DNA of 52,222 nucleotides from JAGLTN01 sp023135255 (GTDB taxonomy: Bacteria > Planctomycetota > Phycisphaerae > Sedimentisphaerales > Anaerobacaceae): the NCBI GenBank assembly GCA_030639495.1, contig DAOWCP010000004.1, forward strand, positions 1-52,222. The letters are read 5' to 3'. Each line of letters begins with the position of its first letter. Within the stretch, counting starts at the first letter, position 1. Made by a program: the position numbers and the translations under genes. The notes below the pieces were generated by a model. That model was not told where the DNA came from, searched no databases, and saw nothing but the letters and a program-made list of their open reading frames with translations. This document shows positions 6,912 through 15,185 of the stretch, in pieces.

Positions 6912-8288
6912 TTATTCAGTTACCTGTGTCCCGATATTAGAAGCTAATTCCGCAAATTTTTCGTCGAGCATTTCTTTGGTTTTTGCTTCGACGTTAAGCC
7001 TTAACAAAGGTTCGGTATTGCTTGGTCTGCAGTTAAACCACCATTCTTTGAATCTGACGGTGACGCCATCAAGCCAATCGACATTGCCGGTGGAGTAAGT
7101 TTTAGCGAGCTCTTTCATTTTGTTTTTTTTGTCTTCTACCTCAAAGTTAACCTCACCGCTGCTGGAATACCTTCTCAGCGGGGCGATAAGCTCACTGACG
7201 GGTTTGTCTGATGCACTTACTATGTTAAGAACATGTGTTAATGTTATCATTCCGGAATCAGTGGAGAAACTGTCACGGTAGTAGAAATGGCCTGAAAGTT
7301 CACCGCCGAAGATAGCGTGTGAATCCCGCAGAGCTTTTTTCATGAAAGAATGTCCGACTCTTTCTCTTCTTGGTGTTCCGCCGTGTTTGATAATCTCTTC
7401 AGATACTACCAGAGAGCTTCTAAGGTCATATACAATGGTTGATGCTGGTTTGATTTCGAGGAAATAAGGTACCATCAATGCTGTTATAAGGTCACAGCCA
7501 ATATTTTGTCCTTTTTCATCTACCATCATAAGCCTGTCAGCATCGCCGTCAAAACAAACACCGAAATCACATTTTTGTGCTTTGATAACCTCTTTAAGCT
7601 CAGCCAGGTTTTCTTCTACCAGCGGATTTGGTTCATGTTTAAATGTTCCATCATGTTTGAAGTTTATGGGTACGATTTCAACAGGCAAATCGCCAAATAT
7701 CTCGGGGATGGTTTTGCCAGCCATGCCGTTAGAAGCATCGATAGCGATCTTTAAAGGCTTGAGTCCTGGTTTGAGGAATTTCAAGACATGCTGCTTGTAG
7801 TCCTCTGTGATGTCGTATTTTTCAACGGAGCCGTCTTCATTTCCTTTTGTGTGCAGCAGCGCCATTGAGATATGCTCAATATCTTTTAATCCGGTGTCGA
7901 CTCCGACAGGTTTGGCGTCTATGCCGGAAATTTTAAAGCCGTTATATTTGGCTGGGTTATGCGAAGCTGTTACCTGCACACCGCCGCATGTGCCGAAGTG
8001 ATTGATAGCGTAATACATTTGAGGCGTATCGATCATTCCAATATCGATAACATTTGCGCCGGTAGCGTTCATACCTCTTATCAGGGCTTTTTTAAGTGAC
8101 TTGCTGTGGGTTCTCATGTCTCTGCCTACGCAGATAGAATGAGCATTTGCCTGACCTCGGTCATAACCGGTAAGAAGTGACCTGAGAAAATTAGCAGTTG
8201 CATAGCCAATTTTCCATGCATCTTCTTCAGTAAACTGCTGTCCGTAAACGCCTCTGATATCATATGCTTTAAAAATTGCGGGATCCAT
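6912..8288 (-). CDS. manB: Phosphomannomutase/phosphoglucomutase
   Basis: 458 aa, full length for the alpha-D-phosphohexomutase superfamily. The four expected elements are present: the phosphoserine loop TASHNPAKYNGFK (Ser109), the metal loop FDGDADR (247-252), the sugar-specificity loop GGELSGHFY, and the phosphate-binding loop RPSNTEP. The GE-S-GH signature fits the PMM/PGM group (AlgC-like) that accepts both mannose and glucose phosphates. It interconverts hexose 6- and 1-phosphates in the cytoplasm, feeding GDP-mannose, UDP-glucose and surface glycans. The ATG at 8288 has AGGA nine bases upstream and a good sigma-70 promoter about 75 bp upstream. DUF1805 follows in the operon. manB and algC names are both used for such enzymes, so the symbol is tentative. 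Confidence 0.93.
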   Translation of the reverse strand: MDPAIFKAYDIRGVYGQQFTEEDAWKIGYATANFLRSLLTGYDRGQANAHSICVGRDMRTHSKSLKKALIRGMNATGANVIDIGMIDTPQMYYAINHFGTCGGVQVTASHNPAKYNGFKISGIDAKPVGVDTGLKDIEHISMALLHTKGNEDGSVEKYDITEDYKQHVLKFLKPGLKPLKIAIDASNGMAGKTIPEIFGDLPVEIVPINFKHDGTFKHEPNPLVEENLAELKEVIKAQKCDFGVCFDGDADRLMMVDEKGQNIGCDLITALMVPYFLEIKPASTIVYDLRSSLVVSEEIIKHGGTPRRERVGHSFMKKALRDSHAIFGGELSGHFYYRDSFSTDSGMITLTHVLNIVSASDKPVSELIAPLRRYSSSGEVNFEVEDKKNKMKELAKTYSTGNVDWLDGVTVRFKEWWFNCRPSNTEPLLRLNVEAKTKEMLDEKFAELASNIGTQVTE

Positions 8289-8363
8289 ATCGGTAATTCC
8301 TAAAAATCTCTATAGTTAATTTTATCTGCTTAGTTGTTCTCAGATCAGCATAAATCCAAATAT

Positions 8364-8393
8364 ACTATATAACTATTCTTGAGGATATGTCAA
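8364..8393 (-). promoter_or_regulatory. Sigma-70-type promoter of the phosphomannomutase operon
   Basis: On the minus strand, TTGACA (8388-8393) is followed after 18 bp by TATAGT (8364-8369). Transcription would start near 8357, giving a leader of about 70 nt before the ATG at 8288. Confidence 0.65.
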
Positions 8394-8437
8394 CAGGTTA
8401 CTAATGTAAAGCGGATATGTGGAATGAATCACAAAAT

Positions 8438-9898
8438 TCAGAATTTTTTCCGGAGTCTTGTAGTTGGGATGTTCATCAACTTGCGGTATTTGGCGACGGT
8501 GCGTCTGGCGATATTTTCTATGCCCTTTTCAGCCAGTTTTTGACGAATCTTATCGTCATTTAAGGGCTTGCTTTTGTCTTCATCGTCTATTATCTGCTGT
8601 AAGAGGCCCCTTACAGCTTCCCAGCTGTGGCTTTTTCCTTCGGTATCTTCGGTTCCGCCGCTGAAGAATTTTCTTAACGGCAAAACTCCCCAGTCGCACT
8701 GTATGTATTTGCCCGCGACAGCTCTGGAAACCGTTGCCAGATGCACACCAACATCGTTTGCTATTTTGGCCATCGGTAGGGGTTTGAGGTGTAACAGACC
8801 CTTGTCGAAAAATTCTTTTTGGTGTTTTACAACTGCAGTTGCAACTCTGAGCAATGTATTTTTTCTCTGCTCAATCGCTTCAATTATCCACTGTGCAGAA
8901 CGAATATTGTTTTGCAGAAATTTGCGTGCATTTTCATTGGTTTTTTTATTTTTTGAAAGCTTTTCATAGTAATTGTTTACACGCAGATTGGGTAGGTTCG
9001 AATTTGCAGGTTTTATTATATATTCACCCGTTTCTTCATCCTTGTGTACGATAACATCGACAGAGATGGGATGGTTTTTTTCCTGACCGACCTGCAATCC
9101 TGGTGAAGTGTCGAGCTTGCTCATGCGTTTGATCGCGTGATTGATGTCGTCAAGGGAGCAGTTCATTTTTTTAGCTATTTCAGGCAGATGGTTTTCGAGC
9201 AACTCTTTCATATAATTTTTAACAAGTTTCTGCTCAAAAGTCATATCTTCGCCGTTCTGCGACATCTGTATAAGCAGACATTCCTGTAAATCGCGGGCAC
9301 CGACGCCCGTTGGTTCAAGGGTCTGCACCAATGCCAGAGCGTTATTGAGGTCCTCAATGGAAAAATCATTGCGGTCCTTATTATGCAGTTGTTCGAGCCT
9401 GACAGATAGATAGCCCCGCTTGTCAATATAATCGATAATCATTTTGCCGGCGATTTTGACAGATTCTTCAGCATCTATCAACCGCCACTGGTTGGAAAGA
9501 TATTCGTGCAGTGAGATAGGTGCAGACTCGGTGTTTTTTATAGCCTCCAGCTTTTTGTCCACTTCTCCTGTTCGTGGCTTTCTATAAAAAGATTCATCCT
9601 GATTTATGCATTCTTTAAAATTCTCGTCTATTCTGTCGAATCTGCTGAAATCCTCAGTTTTTTCAAGATAATCTTCTTTAGCAGGATCGCTTTCTTCGGG
9701 CTTAGATTGTGTCTCGGTATCACTGTCAGGGTTTGAAGTCTCCTCAACTTCAAGTACAGGGTTGCTGTTAAGTTCCTGTTCTATCCTCTCCTGCAGAGCA
9801 AGTATAGGAAGCTGGAGTATTTCCATTGACTGAATCATATGCGGAGCCAGCTTCATTCGCTGCTCCATCCGCATTTGTCCTGTCATTTCCAGCTTCAT
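8438..9898 (-). CDS. rpoN: RNA polymerase sigma-54 factor
   Basis: 486 aa from the ATG at 9898, which has GGAG nine bases upstream. An in-frame TTG at 9946 would add 16 residues (MFQNSNCDNS...) not typical of the family. Region I is glutamine- and leucine-rich (KLAPHMIQSMEILQLPILAL); region II is acidic (about 50-100); the core-binding and HTH regions follow; the RpoN box ARRTVAKYR lies near the C-terminus. Sigma-54 directs transcription from -24/-12 promoters and needs AAA+ activators, none of which are in this window. It is transcribed apart from recR (about 180 bp). In many bacteria rpoN is followed by hpf and PTS genes; here the next gene is a sugar phosphomutase instead. Confidence 0.95.
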   Translation of the reverse strand: MKLEMTGQMRMEQRMKLAPHMIQSMEILQLPILALQERIEQELNSNPVLEVEETSNPDSDTETQSKPEESDPAKEDYLEKTEDFSRFDRIDENFKECINQDESFYRKPRTGEVDKKLEAIKNTESAPISLHEYLSNQWRLIDAEESVKIAGKMIIDYIDKRGYLSVRLEQLHNKDRNDFSIEDLNNALALVQTLEPTGVGARDLQECLLIQMSQNGEDMTFEQKLVKNYMKELLENHLPEIAKKMNCSLDDINHAIKRMSKLDTSPGLQVGQEKNHPISVDVIVHKDEETGEYIIKPANSNLPNLRVNNYYEKLSKNKKTNENARKFLQNNIRSAQWIIEAIEQRKNTLLRVATAVVKHQKEFFDKGLLHLKPLPMAKIANDVGVHLATVSRAVAGKYIQCDWGVLPLRKFFSGGTEDTEGKSHSWEAVRGLLQQIIDDEDKSKPLNDDKIRQKLAEKGIENIARRTVAKYRKLMNIPTTRLRKKF

Positions 9899-10076
9899 TT
9901 TCGTTTTCTCCGGTTGACTATTATCACAATTACTATTTTGAAACAAATACCATTTATATTATATCACCTCTTTTATATTGAGCGATTTTAATTTTATTCA
10001 AATTACGTCTATTCTTCAATTTCGGTTAAATTAAAGCATCGGTTCAACAGATTTTAAGGCTGATAATGCGTTTGGG

Positions 10077-10682
10077 TCACTCTATCTGCTGTCTGCCGAG
10101 AATAGCTTCGGTTAAAATTTTGTCGCTTGAGTATTCGATAGTGCTGCCTGAAGGCAGGCCTCTTGCCAGTCTCGTAATTTTTACGCCCATCGGTCTGAGC
10201 AGCGAACTTATATATAAAGCGGTACCGTCGCCTGCAATGTTGGGGTTGGTAGCCATGACAATTTCGCTTATCGAATCTTTTCTTACCCGCTCTATGAGCT
10301 GGTCAATAGTCAGATCAGACGGTTCAATTTCTTCCAGCGGGGCGATATGTCCGCCGAGTACATGGTAAACCCATTTACACGAACCTGTTTTTTCAAGAGA
10401 TATAATATCCCTGGGGTGCTCGACAACACAGATTATCGATTGGTCCCGTCGGCTGTCACTGCATATATTACAAACCGTTTCTTCTGAGAAGTTGTAGCAT
10501 ATTTTGCAGCTATGTATTTTTGTTTTCACATCGTTTATTGCCTGCGCTAATGCCATCGCAGAGGCGGAATCTACATTTAAAATGTGAAACGCCAGCCTCT
10601 CTGCGGTTTTAGGGCCTATGCCGGGCAATTTGGCGAACTCTTCTATCAGCTTATTCAAAGTTTCTGTGTAAATATCGCTCAT
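10077..10682 (-). CDS. recR: Recombination mediator protein RecR
   Basis: 201 aa, standard length. A helix-hairpin-helix (LPGIGPKTAERLAFHIL, 19-35), a C4 zinc finger (Cys59, 62, 71, 74) and a Toprim domain (CVVEHPRDIISLEKTG, then VYHVLGGHIAPLEEI) are in the normal order. With RecF/RecO it loads RecA on gapped DNA. It follows dnaX by 35 bp on the same strand. The widespread dnaX-ybaB-recR order is here missing ybaB/ebfC: the 35-bp gap leaves no space for it. Confidence 0.95.
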   Translation of the reverse strand: MSDIYTETLNKLIEEFAKLPGIGPKTAERLAFHILNVDSASAMALAQAINDVKTKIHSCKICYNFSEETVCNICSDSRRDQSIICVVEHPRDIISLEKTGSCKWVYHVLGGHIAPLEEIEPSDLTIDQLIERVRKDSISEIVMATNPNIAGDGTALYISSLLRPMGVKITRLARGLPSGSTIEYSSDKILTEAILGRQQIE

Positions 10683-10717
10683 AATCTATATATTAATCCA
10701 TCCATCGGGTCATTTTG

Positions 10718-12382
10718 TCAAGATTCTTCTTTGCTTCTTATATCAGTAACAGTAGCTTCGAACTCCATAAGTACAGCTTTTACCGCGGGGTCATTTATTA
10801 ATCCGTTTTTTAGCTGAGCTCCGCTTTTTTGCGGCAGTTGTTCTTTTTGTTCAGAAGATGCCTTTGGTTTGTCTGAATCAGCATCTTTTTCTGTTGCAAA
10901 ATCAATATGCCTGAACTGCTCTGATAAGTTTTTAAAAGCTCTTAATATATTTTCAGCTCTGCCGTTGCTTTTGCAGAGGTCCATCGACATTTTATCAGCA
11001 GGCTTGAATTCTACGGTGAGATTGCCGCTCTCAAAGCTTACAGGTTTTACCAGCTTTAAGATTCCCAAAGCTACTTTCCCGAGTTCTTCAGATATATTAT
11101 CAAGCAGCTGGTTCCAGTTATCTTTTAAATATTGCAGATCGATATTGCTATCTGGAATATTAATATCAGCAGCTGTTGCTGATTGATCGTCTAAGTCGGC
11201 TGTTGTCGGCTGCGGAGGGTTAGTTAACTTTTTTTTTAATGTTGGCATCGACTTAATTTGTTTCAATAACTGGTCGACATTTAAAAAATGTTCACTTAAA
11301 GCGAACCGAAGCATACAGGCTTCAAGAAGTGCTCTTGCAGAATCGCTGTTTTTTATCGTCCATCTCATTTTTTCAAGAGTCGTGATATTATAAACTAACG
11401 CTGCAAGGTCGAATTTTTCCGCTAATTGGGCTATATGCTCTTTCTGCTTTTCGGTCAGGATAAGGATATTTGCTTTACCGGCGGTAGATTTGAAGACCAT
11501 AAGGTCACGCATATTATCTATCAGTGAATCGACAATTTGAACTTCGCTCATCCCTGTGGTTATCAGCTCGTCTGTCGACTGCAATGTTGCCACAGCGTCG
11601 CTTGAGCCGATGTTTTCTATAAGATTATATATTTTTTCGCTGTCAGGACACCCCAGGCACTCTTCGAGCAGATTGACTGTTAACGTACCATTGCATGTGC
11701 TTATCAATCTGTCCAGCAGACTCAGAGCATCTCTCATTGAGCCGTTAGCCATTTTTGAAAGATGAATTATTAAATCATCCTCAAATTTTATCTTTTCCTC
11801 TTTGAGGACAAATTTAAGATGTTGTGCGATTTGTACAGGACCAATGTTGCAGAAATCGAATCGCTGACATCTCGACTGGATTGTCGGGATGACTTTGTTG
11901 GGTTCGGTAGTGGCGAAAATAAATTTTACATGCTCCGGAGGCTCTTCCAGTATTTTGAGCAGGGCGTTAAACGCCGGCACTGACAGCATGTGTACTTCGT
12001 CGATGATGTAAATTTTGTATCGGCCTCTGGCGGGGCGGTATATTGCATTTTGCCTTAGCTCCCTGACCTGTTCAACACCATTATTAGAAGCACCGTCGAT
12101 CTCAATTACATCAATGTCTTCACCTGTGTTTATTGCGATACAGCTTTGACATTTACAGCAAGGCTCGATTGTCGGCGCATCAGTTTTCAGGCAATTAAGA
12201 GCTTTAGCAAGAATTCTTGCCATGGTTGTTTTGCCGACGCCTCTGGTTCCTACAAACAAGAATGCGTGTGCGACTCGCCCTGTTTTTATCGCGTTTTTCA
12301 GCGTCTGCGAAACAGGATCCTGTCCCACGACATCATCAAAGCTCTGCGAACGGTATTTTCTTGCGAGAACTGTATAAGCCAT
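10718..12382 (-). CDS. dnaX: DNA polymerase III subunit gamma/tau
   Basis: 554 aa from the ATG at 12382 (MAYTVLARKYRSQSFDDVVG). The longest frame begins at a GTG (12418) inside the SRP RNA and is rejected. The clamp-loader ATPase domain has the P-loop VGTRGVGKTT, a zinc module with four Cys (CLKTDAPTIEPCCKCQSC), DEVHML (Walker B) and the sensor-1 region FATTEPNK. Domain III follows, then a tau-like tail of about 190 residues with a low-complexity linker (about 390-520). Loads the sliding clamp in the replisome. No A-rich frameshift site for a separate gamma form was established. Operon order on the minus strand is SRP RNA, dnaX, recR, as in Bacillus except for the missing ybaB. Confidence 0.94.
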   Translation of the reverse strand: MAYTVLARKYRSQSFDDVVGQDPVSQTLKNAIKTGRVAHAFLFVGTRGVGKTTMARILAKALNCLKTDAPTIEPCCKCQSCIAINTGEDIDVIEIDGASNNGVEQVRELRQNAIYRPARGRYKIYIIDEVHMLSVPAFNALLKILEEPPEHVKFIFATTEPNKVIPTIQSRCQRFDFCNIGPVQIAQHLKFVLKEEKIKFEDDLIIHLSKMANGSMRDALSLLDRLISTCNGTLTVNLLEECLGCPDSEKIYNLIENIGSSDAVATLQSTDELITTGMSEVQIVDSLIDNMRDLMVFKSTAGKANILILTEKQKEHIAQLAEKFDLAALVYNITTLEKMRWTIKNSDSARALLEACMLRFALSEHFLNVDQLLKQIKSMPTLKKKLTNPPQPTTADLDDQSATAADINIPDSNIDLQYLKDNWNQLLDNISEELGKVALGILKLVKPVSFESGNLTVEFKPADKMSMDLCKSNGRAENILRAFKNLSEQFRHIDFATEKDADSDKPKASSEQKEQLPQKSGAQLKNGLINDPAVKAVLMEFEATVTDIRSKEES

Positions 12383-12403
12383 TGTTTTATATTCAAAAAA
12401 AGC

Positions 12404-12499
12404 GGCCGGGTTTACCACAGCACAACTGAGCGTTCGCTTATGGCTGCTCGGTTCCCCGCCTGACCAAATTCACGTGCTCGGTCTGCATGGGACCCGGCC
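12404..12499 (-). ncRNA. ffs: Signal recognition particle RNA, small bacterial type (4.5S)
   Basis: Read on the minus strand, 96 nt. The ends pair: GGCCGGGU at the 5' side with ACCCGGCC at the 3' side. The apical part carries the Ffh-binding site: GGUCAGG, then a CGG-GGAA-CCG stem with a GGAA tetraloop, then AGCAGCC. These are the conserved asymmetric and symmetric loop elements of helix 8. It ends 22 nt before the dnaX ATG, the same neighbour as in Bacillus (scr-dnaX). It forms the SRP with Ffh for co-translational membrane targeting. Ends are set by the terminal helix and could be off by a few nucleotides. Confidence 0.92.
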
Positions 12500-12590
12500 A
12501 TTATTATTTCTGACCTGTAATATTTATTGCGTATTTTAAGGATGATAATATAACATGAGAAATAAATATTTGCCACAAAAACATTTTAAA

Positions 12591-12619
12591 TTGACAAAAA
12601 TTGCGGAATCGCCTAACAT
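12591..12619 (+). promoter_or_regulatory. Sigma-70-type promoter of the ferredoxin gene
   Basis: TTGACA (12591-12596), 17 bp, TAACAT (12614-12619). Transcription would start near 12626, about 55 nt before the ferredoxin ATG. Confidence 0.55.
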
Positions 12620-12680
12620 TTTATTATGTAAGAGTTGACTGACATTATGGTATTTGAGGTGGTTTTTTAAGGGGAGATCA

Positions 12681-12863
12681 ATGAAAGTAAGAGTTGAAGA
12701 TACATGCACAGCCTGCGGTATTTGTACTGAAATATGCCCAAGTGTTTTTCAGATGGGCCCTGATATCGCAGAAGTTATCTCAGAAACGGTACCAGCTGAG
12801 TATGAGGAAGATGTTCAGCAGGCAGCTGATGAGTGTCCGGTGGAGGCGATTGTCGTAGAGTAA
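12681..12863 (+). CDS. Single-cluster [4Fe-4S] ferredoxin
   Basis: 60 aa. The ATG at 12681 is chosen because GGGGAG lies seven bases upstream; an in-frame start at 12654 adds nine residues with no ribosome site. Cys9, Cys12, Cys15 and the C-terminal Cys52 (in ECPVEAI) match the four cluster ligands of monocluster ferredoxins (C-x2-C-x2-C...CP). A further Cys19 (EICP) is at the place that forms a disulphide in Pyrococcus and Thermotoga ferredoxins, but no partner Cys is present. A small soluble electron carrier of anaerobic metabolism; the partner enzyme is unknown. It stands alone, converging with proC 11 bp downstream. Confidence 0.9.
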   Translation: MKVRVEDTCTACGICTEICPSVFQMGPDIAEVISETVPAEYEEDVQQAADECPVEAIVVE

Positions 12864-12874
12864 TCCAAATTATG

Positions 12875-13684
12875 TCAGCCGGAGAGTTCTTTGCTTCTGT
12901 CGGATGCACTTTTTAAGGCAGCTTCTACCAAATTGCCGAAACCGCCTGCTGCGAATGTTTCCAGCGCTGCCTGAGTAGTTCCGCCTGGAGAGGTAACTTT
13001 TTTACGAAGTACAGCAGGGCTTTGGTTGTCTTTGGCTGCTTCTACGGCGAGTATTGCAGAGCCTTTGGCGGTTTGCAGGACAAGGTCTTTTGCGATGTTT
13101 TCTTCGAGACCAAGTTTGACTGCCGTTTTTATCATCTCTTCCATCAGCAGAAAATAATACGCAGGTCCTGAACCGCTGACAGCTGTTACCGCGTCGATCA
13201 GCTGTTCTTTTTCAACTATTACAGCTTTGCCGATAGCGTCAAATATAGACTTTGCCTCGTTCAGCCTTGGTTTTGCATTTTCATTTGCGTAAAGTCCGCT
13301 TGCCCCTTCGCCCACAAGAGCCGGGGTGTTCGGCATCACCCGCACGATTGCGGCATCACCGAGATTTTCCGCAAGGAAAGCGGTAGTAATTCCCGCAGCG
13401 ATCGAAATGAAAAGTTTATCTTTACCAGCGGCTTCTTTGATATCAGCTAACGCAATTGCCATGGTCTGGGGTTTGACACTTAGTACGACGATATCAGAAT
13501 TTTCCACCAGCTTGCAGTTATCCTCGGCAACCGTTACGCCATATACGCTTTGCATGTAAGAAAGTCTTTCAGCGTTGATGTCACTTATCGTTACCTGTGA
13601 CGGGCTGAATAATTCAGCGCCGATTATACCTTTAATGATGGCCTCTGCCATATTTCCACTGCCTATAAAGCCGATAGTGTTCAT
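12875..13684 (-). CDS. proC: Pyrroline-5-carboxylate reductase
   Basis: 269 aa, normal length. The Rossmann motif GFIGSGNMAEAI is at the N-terminus, VMPNTPALVGEGASGLYAN in the middle, and the C-terminal signature VTSPGGTTQAALETF is intact. It reduces 1-pyrroline-5-carboxylate to proline with NAD(P)H, the last step of proline synthesis. The ATG at 13684 has GAGGAAAT upstream. It lies 15 nt after the stop of the Tat-exported protein on the same strand and is probably co-transcribed; the pairing has no obvious metabolic meaning. proA and proB are not in the window. Confidence 0.95.
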   Translation of the reverse strand: MNTIGFIGSGNMAEAIIKGIIGAELFSPSQVTISDINAERLSYMQSVYGVTVAEDNCKLVENSDIVVLSVKPQTMAIALADIKEAAGKDKLFISIAAGITTAFLAENLGDAAIVRVMPNTPALVGEGASGLYANENAKPRLNEAKSIFDAIGKAVIVEKEQLIDAVTAVSGSGPAYYFLLMEEMIKTAVKLGLEENIAKDLVLQTAKGSAILAVEAAKDNQSPAVLRKKVTSPGGTTQAALETFAAGGFGNLVEAALKSASDRSKELSG

Positions 13685-13699
13685 TTTATTTCCTCATTT

Positions 13700-15160
13700 T
13701 TAGCCTTGGTATTCTTTAAGGTCGTAATACTGTTTAAAGCTTTTCGTATCCGCCAGGCCGACGTATTCATCGAACACAACCTCAACTCGGTAGCCTTGTT
13801 TTCTGAGTTTGGTAAAAAGCTCAATATATTTTCTATGATACTTTGATGCTGCTTCTTTTTCCAGCGAATCTCTGTATTTCTGAGAAAATCTTACGCCGAC
13901 AACAGGTTTGGAATTTATTTCTTTCGTTCTGTCAATAAAATCATACCCGTCTTTTAATATAACTTCTTCCTCAACAGCATTTTCCACTCGCACATGTTTG
14001 GAAACCCAGGGCCTGGAACCTGATTCTGATATAATATCGAACCATGCTTTTTTATCTTCGGAGTTTTTCACATAAAATATGGTTATGAAAGGTTTGTTCA
14101 TTTGTTTGGCCATAGAAGAAAATGCTGCCGACTCAGCGAGAATACCGATTTTGTTGTCAGGTTGTATTTTGTGGTAAACTTCGCGGAAAACCGCATCGCA
14201 GTGTTTAAAGCTACGCTGAGCTGAAAAACCGACAGTCACCAGCCAAGGCGTCAAACAATCTGATGCGCAGCCCCACAAAGCTATATTGTCAGGCAGAAAA
14301 TTTCTGACCCGCTCATAGTGCTGAGCGCTCCATTGATATCTCAAATCTATCCATTTCAGGAAAAGAGGGTTCTTTTTATTACCCCAGAAGTTTTTATCTT
14401 CCCAGTTGGGCAATGTGGAAGATGTTGCCTGATAAAATTTTTCCTTACAATGCTCACAAACGCATACATCGTAATCGGGGGAGAAATCCAGATCGTCACT
14501 CATCAAAGCGTCAAACCTGACTTTTTCAAGATATCTTTTGATCATATCTTCATAAGCTTTTTGAAGATCGGGATTGTTCGGGCAAAAGTTTTCATAGCTT
14601 GTTGAAAAGTGTGGTTGTTTGCCTGTGCTTGCTCTGACATGTCTCCACTTTGCCATCTCGGAGCCTTTATAGTAAACATCTTCCCAGCTATCGGGATAGA
14701 ACGATACACCATGGTTATTTTTTTTCCTTATTTCCCAGCGGTCTTCAATTGTTTTGGGTCTGAAAACCAGCGCCGCTGAATGATGCTCAACGACCCTGAT
14801 GCCGTTATCGTGGCAGATTTCGACGACTTTTGCCAGCATAGCGATAAGCCGGTCAAGAAGTGGCACAAAATCCCATCGAAAATGAAAACCGAAAGTTACC
14901 ACGCAGTTAACACCAGCTTTTTTAAAGGCTTTAGCTCTTCGAAGCCATTTTTTTTCAACCTCATAGTCCGGCCAACCAATATCTTCGATTGTAAACCACC
15001 ACGAAGCCATTTTGGATTCGTAAAGCCATTCAAATGGCTTTTCATTATTAACAGATGTTTTTATAACTTCCTCCGCCAAAATCATTTTATTAAGAGATAA
15101 CCCTGCAGCAACACCAAAGCCATTTTTTAGTAACTGCCGTCTGTTTATTTTTTCTTTCAT
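13700..15160 (-). CDS. Tat-exported TIM-barrel protein, glycoside-hydrolase-like
   Basis: 486 aa. The N-terminus KINRRQLLKNGFGVAAGLSL is a twin-arginine leader, so the protein is exported folded. The body looks like a (beta/alpha)8 barrel of the kind found in putative glycoside hydrolases: KAGVNCVVTFGFHFRWDF, then GIRVVEHHSAALVF, then FDALMSDDLDFSPDY followed by CVCEHCKEKF, then GILAESAAF. The acidic DDLD and Glu in LAES are possible catalytic carboxylates, but no CAZy family was recognised. It is upstream of proC (15 nt) and downstream of the sigma factor (25 nt), so all three may be one transcript. A role in polysaccharide breakdown is inferred only from fold and export. Confidence 0.6.
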   Translation of the reverse strand: MKEKINRRQLLKNGFGVAAGLSLNKMILAEEVIKTSVNNEKPFEWLYESKMASWWFTIEDIGWPDYEVEKKWLRRAKAFKKAGVNCVVTFGFHFRWDFVPLLDRLIAMLAKVVEICHDNGIRVVEHHSAALVFRPKTIEDRWEIRKKNNHGVSFYPDSWEDVYYKGSEMAKWRHVRASTGKQPHFSTSYENFCPNNPDLQKAYEDMIKRYLEKVRFDALMSDDLDFSPDYDVCVCEHCKEKFYQATSSTLPNWEDKNFWGNKKNPLFLKWIDLRYQWSAQHYERVRNFLPDNIALWGCASDCLTPWLVTVGFSAQRSFKHCDAVFREVYHKIQPDNKIGILAESAAFSSMAKQMNKPFITIFYVKNSEDKKAWFDIISESGSRPWVSKHVRVENAVEEEVILKDGYDFIDRTKEINSKPVVGVRFSQKYRDSLEKEAASKYHRKYIELFTKLRKQGYRVEVVFDEYVGLADTKSFKQYYDLKEYQG

Positions 15161-15185
15161 GTGATATTCCTTTTTAATGATATTT

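Noticed and set aside
12383..12418. N-terminal extension of dnaX from GTG 12418
   Set aside because: It lies within the SRP RNA and adds residues not found in DnaX; the ATG at 12382 fits the family.
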